64,000 nt of DNA. It comes from Flavobacteriales bacterium UBA2669. Lineage in GTDB: Bacteria > Bacteroidota > Bacteroidia > Flavobacteriales_E > Vicingaceae. Under the pieces are notes generated by a model that was not told the origin of the DNA, made no database searches, and was given only the letters and a program-made list of their open reading frames with translations. Positions 61,849 to 64,000 of this stretch are shown here, one piece after another. A program made the translations under genes and the position numbers. The stretch spans positions 1 through 64,000 of the forward strand of contig DEMN01000010.1 in the NCBI GenBank assembly GCA_002359215.1, read 5' to 3'. Position 1 is the first letter of the stretch; every line of letters begins with the position of its first letter.

Positions 61849-62559
61849 ATGAGTAAAGACTTTCAATTCAAACAATTTTTTATAGAACAAGATAAGTGTG
61901 CCATGAAAGTAGGTACTGATGGTGTATTGCTTGGTGCTTGGGCAAAAATAAATGATGGAAATGTGTTGGATATTGGTAGCGGAACAGGGTTGATGGCTTT
62001 AATGGCGGCTCAGAGAAATCCAAATGTTGTGATAGATACTATTGATATTGAAGAAAATGCTTTTATTCAATCAACAATTAATATTGCTAATAGTAAATGG
62101 AACGATCGTGTTTTTGCTCATCATATAGCGTTGCAAGATTATGCTCCCGATAAAAAATACGACACCATAATTTCTAATCCGCCATTTTTTAATAATACTT
62201 ATCAGCCTAAAGAACAGAAAAGGAATATTGCTAGACAGAATTCGCTACTTCCTTTTGAACAACTGGCTTTTCATGTTAATCGCTTGTTGAAATCGGAAGG
62301 TGTTTTTTCGGTCGTGTTACCAAAAGAAGCAGAACATTTTGTTGAGCTTGCAAAAAAATATTCATTATATTTAAATAAGAAAATGAATGTTTTTCCCAAT
62401 CCAAAAAAAGCTTGCAAACGAGTTTTGTTAGAGTTTTCGAGAAAGGAAGCTGTATTAGTGGTTGAAAATTTGACTATAGAGACTGATAAAAGGCATGTTT
62501 ATTCGTTTGATTATGAGTTATTAACAAGTGATTTTTATCTTGAATTTAAGAGAGATTAA
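61849..62559 (+). CDS. tRNA1(Val) (adenine37-N6)-methyltransferase family protein
   Basis: 236 residues. Opens FQFKQFFIEQDKCAMKVGTD, the YfiC/TrmN6 start, then SAM-binding VLDIGSGTGLMALMAA and the amino-methyltransferase motif IISNPPFFNNTYQPKE with NPPF. Expected to make m6A37 in tRNA-Val. Last gene of the rpsP-rimM unit with a 12-bp gap. Confidence 0.92.
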   Translation: MSKDFQFKQFFIEQDKCAMKVGTDGVLLGAWAKINDGNVLDIGSGTGLMALMAAQRNPNVVIDTIDIEENAFIQSTINIANSKWNDRVFAHHIALQDYAPDKKYDTIISNPPFFNNTYQPKEQKRNIARQNSLLPFEQLAFHVNRLLKSEGVFSVVLPKEAEHFVELAKKYSLYLNKKMNVFPNPKKACKRVLLEFSRKEAVLVVENLTIETDKRHVYSFDYELLTSDFYLEFKRD

Positions 62560-62632
62560 AAAATACACTTTATACTTTTTTTACAAAGAAATTAATTCAT
62601 AACTTTGTCCGCTTTCATTAATACTGAATTAA

Positions 62633-63157
62633 GTGAAGTTTCAAAAGGAATACACGATAGATTTTTCAGGGTTGAAACAAGGAGTTCACCAGTTTGACTT
62701 TAAAGTTGGCAAAACGTTCTTTAGTTTGTTTGAAAATGAAGATTACAATGATGCAAGTTTTGAAGTAGAATTAGTATTAGAGAAACAATCAACCATGATG
62801 TTACTAAATTTTTCTATTAAAGGAAAAATTAATGTAGATTGTGATAGATGTTTGGAGCCGGTAGATATTGAAGTGGAGTGTGAGGAACATTTAATTGTAA
62901 AGTTTGGAGAGGAAATGTATGAAGGTACGGATGAAATAGTTATCTTGCCGGAAAGTGAGCATCAAGTTGATGTCTCTCCATACATTTATGAGTTTATTCA
63001 AATAAATATTCCTCAGAGAAGAAAGCACAAAAAAAGTGAATGTAATCCGGAGATAATAAAAAAACTTAAAGAAATACAAGTAAAGAATACAAAACAAAAA
63101 GAAGCAGAAATCGACCCTAGATGGGCTCAACTAATAAATTTAAAAACAGAAAACTAA
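62633..63157 (+). CDS. DUF177 (YceD-like) protein
   Basis: 174 residues starting at GTG 62633, as no ATG gives the family start MKFQKEYTIDFSGLKQGVHQ. The core has NVDCDRCLEPVDIEVECEEH and VDVSPYIYEFIQINIPQRRK, the DUF177 pattern. YceD binds 23S rRNA helices and works with L32 maturation in other bacteria; it is followed by rpmF after 6 bp, the usual neighbour. Confidence 0.93.
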   Translation: MKFQKEYTIDFSGLKQGVHQFDFKVGKTFFSLFENEDYNDASFEVELVLEKQSTMMLLNFSIKGKINVDCDRCLEPVDIEVECEEHLIVKFGEEMYEGTDEIVILPESEHQVDVSPYIYEFIQINIPQRRKHKKSECNPEIIKKLKEIQVKNTKQKEAEIDPRWAQLINLKTEN

Positions 63158-63163
63158 AATAAA

Positions 63164-63349
63164 ATGGCACATCCTAAAAGAAAAACCTCGAAAACGAGAA
63201 GAGACAAAAGAAGAACTCATTACAAAGCTGTTGCGCCAACAGTTGTAAATTGTTCAAACTGTGGAGCACCAGTTCTTTATCACAGAGTTTGTGGTGATTG
63301 TGGTTATTACAGAGGTAAGTTAGCAGTTGAAAAAACAGTAGCTATCTAA
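63164..63349 (+). CDS. rpmF: 50S ribosomal protein L32
   Basis: 61 residues: MAHPKRKTSKTRRDKRRTHY, then NCSNCGAPVLYHRVCGDCG with four cysteines forming the zinc site. Full length. Sits 6 bp after DUF177 and before a strong terminator, so fabH downstream has its own start. Confidence 0.97.
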   Translation: MAHPKRKTSKTRRDKRRTHYKAVAPTVVNCSNCGAPVLYHRVCGDCGYYRGKLAVEKTVAI

Positions 63350-63361
63350 GAAAAGACTAGC

Positions 63362-63400
63362 AAAACTTACTGAATTAATTCAGTAAGTTTTTGTTTTTTA
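63362..63400 (+). terminator. Terminator after rpmF
   Basis: A perfect 30-base palindrome (63362-63391), arms AAAACTTACTGAATT / AATTCAGTAAGTTTT, followed by TTGTTTTTT. Confidence 0.9.
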
Positions 63401-63466
63401 TAAATCTCTTCTAATTTTGAAAATCATTTTCAAAATAGAATACCCACTTTAAAGCAAAACTAAATT

Positions 63467-64000
63467 ATGAGTAAAATTACTGCCGCAATTACTGCTGTTA
63501 AAGGTTATGTTCCTGATTATGTTTTAACAAACAAGGAATTAGAAACCATGATAGACACTTCTGATGAATGGATTGTTTCAAGAACAGGAATTCAAGAAAG
63601 AAGAATATTAAAAGGCGAAGGTAAAGGCTCGTCAGTAATGGCTGCAGAGGCAGTGAAAGGATTGTGTGAAAAAAGAGGTATCTCTCCAAAAGAAATAGAT
63701 TTATTAATCTGTTGTACTGTAACGGCCGATCATATTTTTCCGGCAACAGCCAATATTATAACAGATAAAGTTGGAGCAACTAATGCTTTTGGCTTTGATA
63801 TTAATGCTGCTTGTTCAGGTTTTCTTTACGGATTAACAACAGGGTCAAAATATGTTGAATCAGGATCTCATAAAAAAGTAGTGGTAGTAGGAGTAGATAA
63901 AATGTCTGCTTTGGTAGATTATGAAGATAGAACGACTTGTATCATTTTTGGAGATGGATGTGGAGCAGTGTTGTTAGAACCAAATGAAGAAGGCTTTGGA
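63467..64000 (+). CDS. fabH: 3-oxoacyl-ACP synthase III (FabH), N-terminal part
   Basis: 178 residues are seen; the gene is cut by the right edge. Starts MSKITAAITAVKGYVPDYVL with DEWIVSRTGIQERR, the catalytic Cys in INAACSGFLYGL (Cys near 115) and FGDGCGAVLL. KAS III condenses acetyl-CoA (or branched acyl-CoA) with malonyl-ACP to start fatty-acid synthesis. Separated from rpmF by the terminator; no plsX lies between them, unlike the E. coli order. Confidence 0.95.
   Translation, partial: MSKITAAITAVKGYVPDYVLTNKELETMIDTSDEWIVSRTGIQERRILKGEGKGSSVMAAEAVKGLCEKRGISPKEIDLLICCTVTADHIFPATANIITDKVGATNAFGFDINAACSGFLYGLTTGSKYVESGSHKKVVVVGVDKMSALVDYEDRTTCIIFGDGCGAVLLEPNEEGFG

Overview
The window is a stretch of chromosome from an AT-rich Bacteroidota, most likely Flavobacteriales. 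This rests on four things: -7 promoter elements close to TAnnTTTG in place of an E. coli-type -10; type IX secretion (T9SS) cargo plus a PorZ-like T9SS component next to recO; DUF3109, DUF177 and acyloxyacyl hydrolase genes of Bacteroidota type; and no strong Shine-Dalgarno sequences. I see no rRNA, insertion sequence, prophage or CRISPR array. Species cannot be named from the sequence.

Region 1 (1-2.7 kb): the N-terminal part of a secreted protein cut by the left edge, a YwqK/MORN-like exported protein, an alpha/beta hydrolase, and a tRNA-Gly/tRNA-Leu pair closed by a strong terminator. Region 2 (2.7-10.5 kb) is the most interesting: a compact set of envelope and stress-type genes (lmo0937-family, CsbD, AI-2E permease family, holin-X-like, YtxH, DUF748/AsmA-like, baeRF-like, a lipoprotein) around a PAS histidine kinase and a response regulator fused to a CRP/FNR-type DNA-binding module. 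Five perfect FNR-type palindromes TTGAT-N4-ATCAA lie only here. At four promoters one lies 55-56 bp upstream of a -7 element, and ytxH has a second box at 33 bp. I propose a kinase/REC-CRP controlled stress regulon.

Region 3 (10.6-43.1 kb) is mostly housekeeping: a PKD/T9SS cargo protein, a NarL-type regulator, an RsuA-type pseudouridine synthase with a ruined catalytic motif, metG, an LD-carboxypeptidase, yraN, trxB, porZ-recO, a frameshifted diacylglycerol kinase, an SDR enzyme, an NlpC/P60 lipoprotein, a marR-adaptor-RND-TolC efflux operon, aconitase, threonine aldolase, an OmpA-like protein, tsaB, apt, an acyl-CoA dehydrogenase, rpsU, a YihY-type protein, a chalcone-isomerase-like protein, a GIN-domain lipoprotein with an acyloxyacyl hydrolase, and mazG.

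Region 4 (43.2-58.6 kb) is an accessory, surface-directed cluster read in one direction. A LytTR-type operator and a promoter precede a beta-flower-like protein, a YadA-head fibre protein, a 1885-residue Rhs protein whose tip looks like a phospholipase A2-like toxin, a beta-propeller lipoprotein 3 bp downstream (candidate immunity protein), a small exported protein, a T9SS cargo protein and a 1453-residue SpvB/Rhs-like protein. Region 5 (58.6-64 kb) returns to housekeeping: asnB, then rpsP-rimM-trmN6-like, DUF177-rpmF and the start of fabH.
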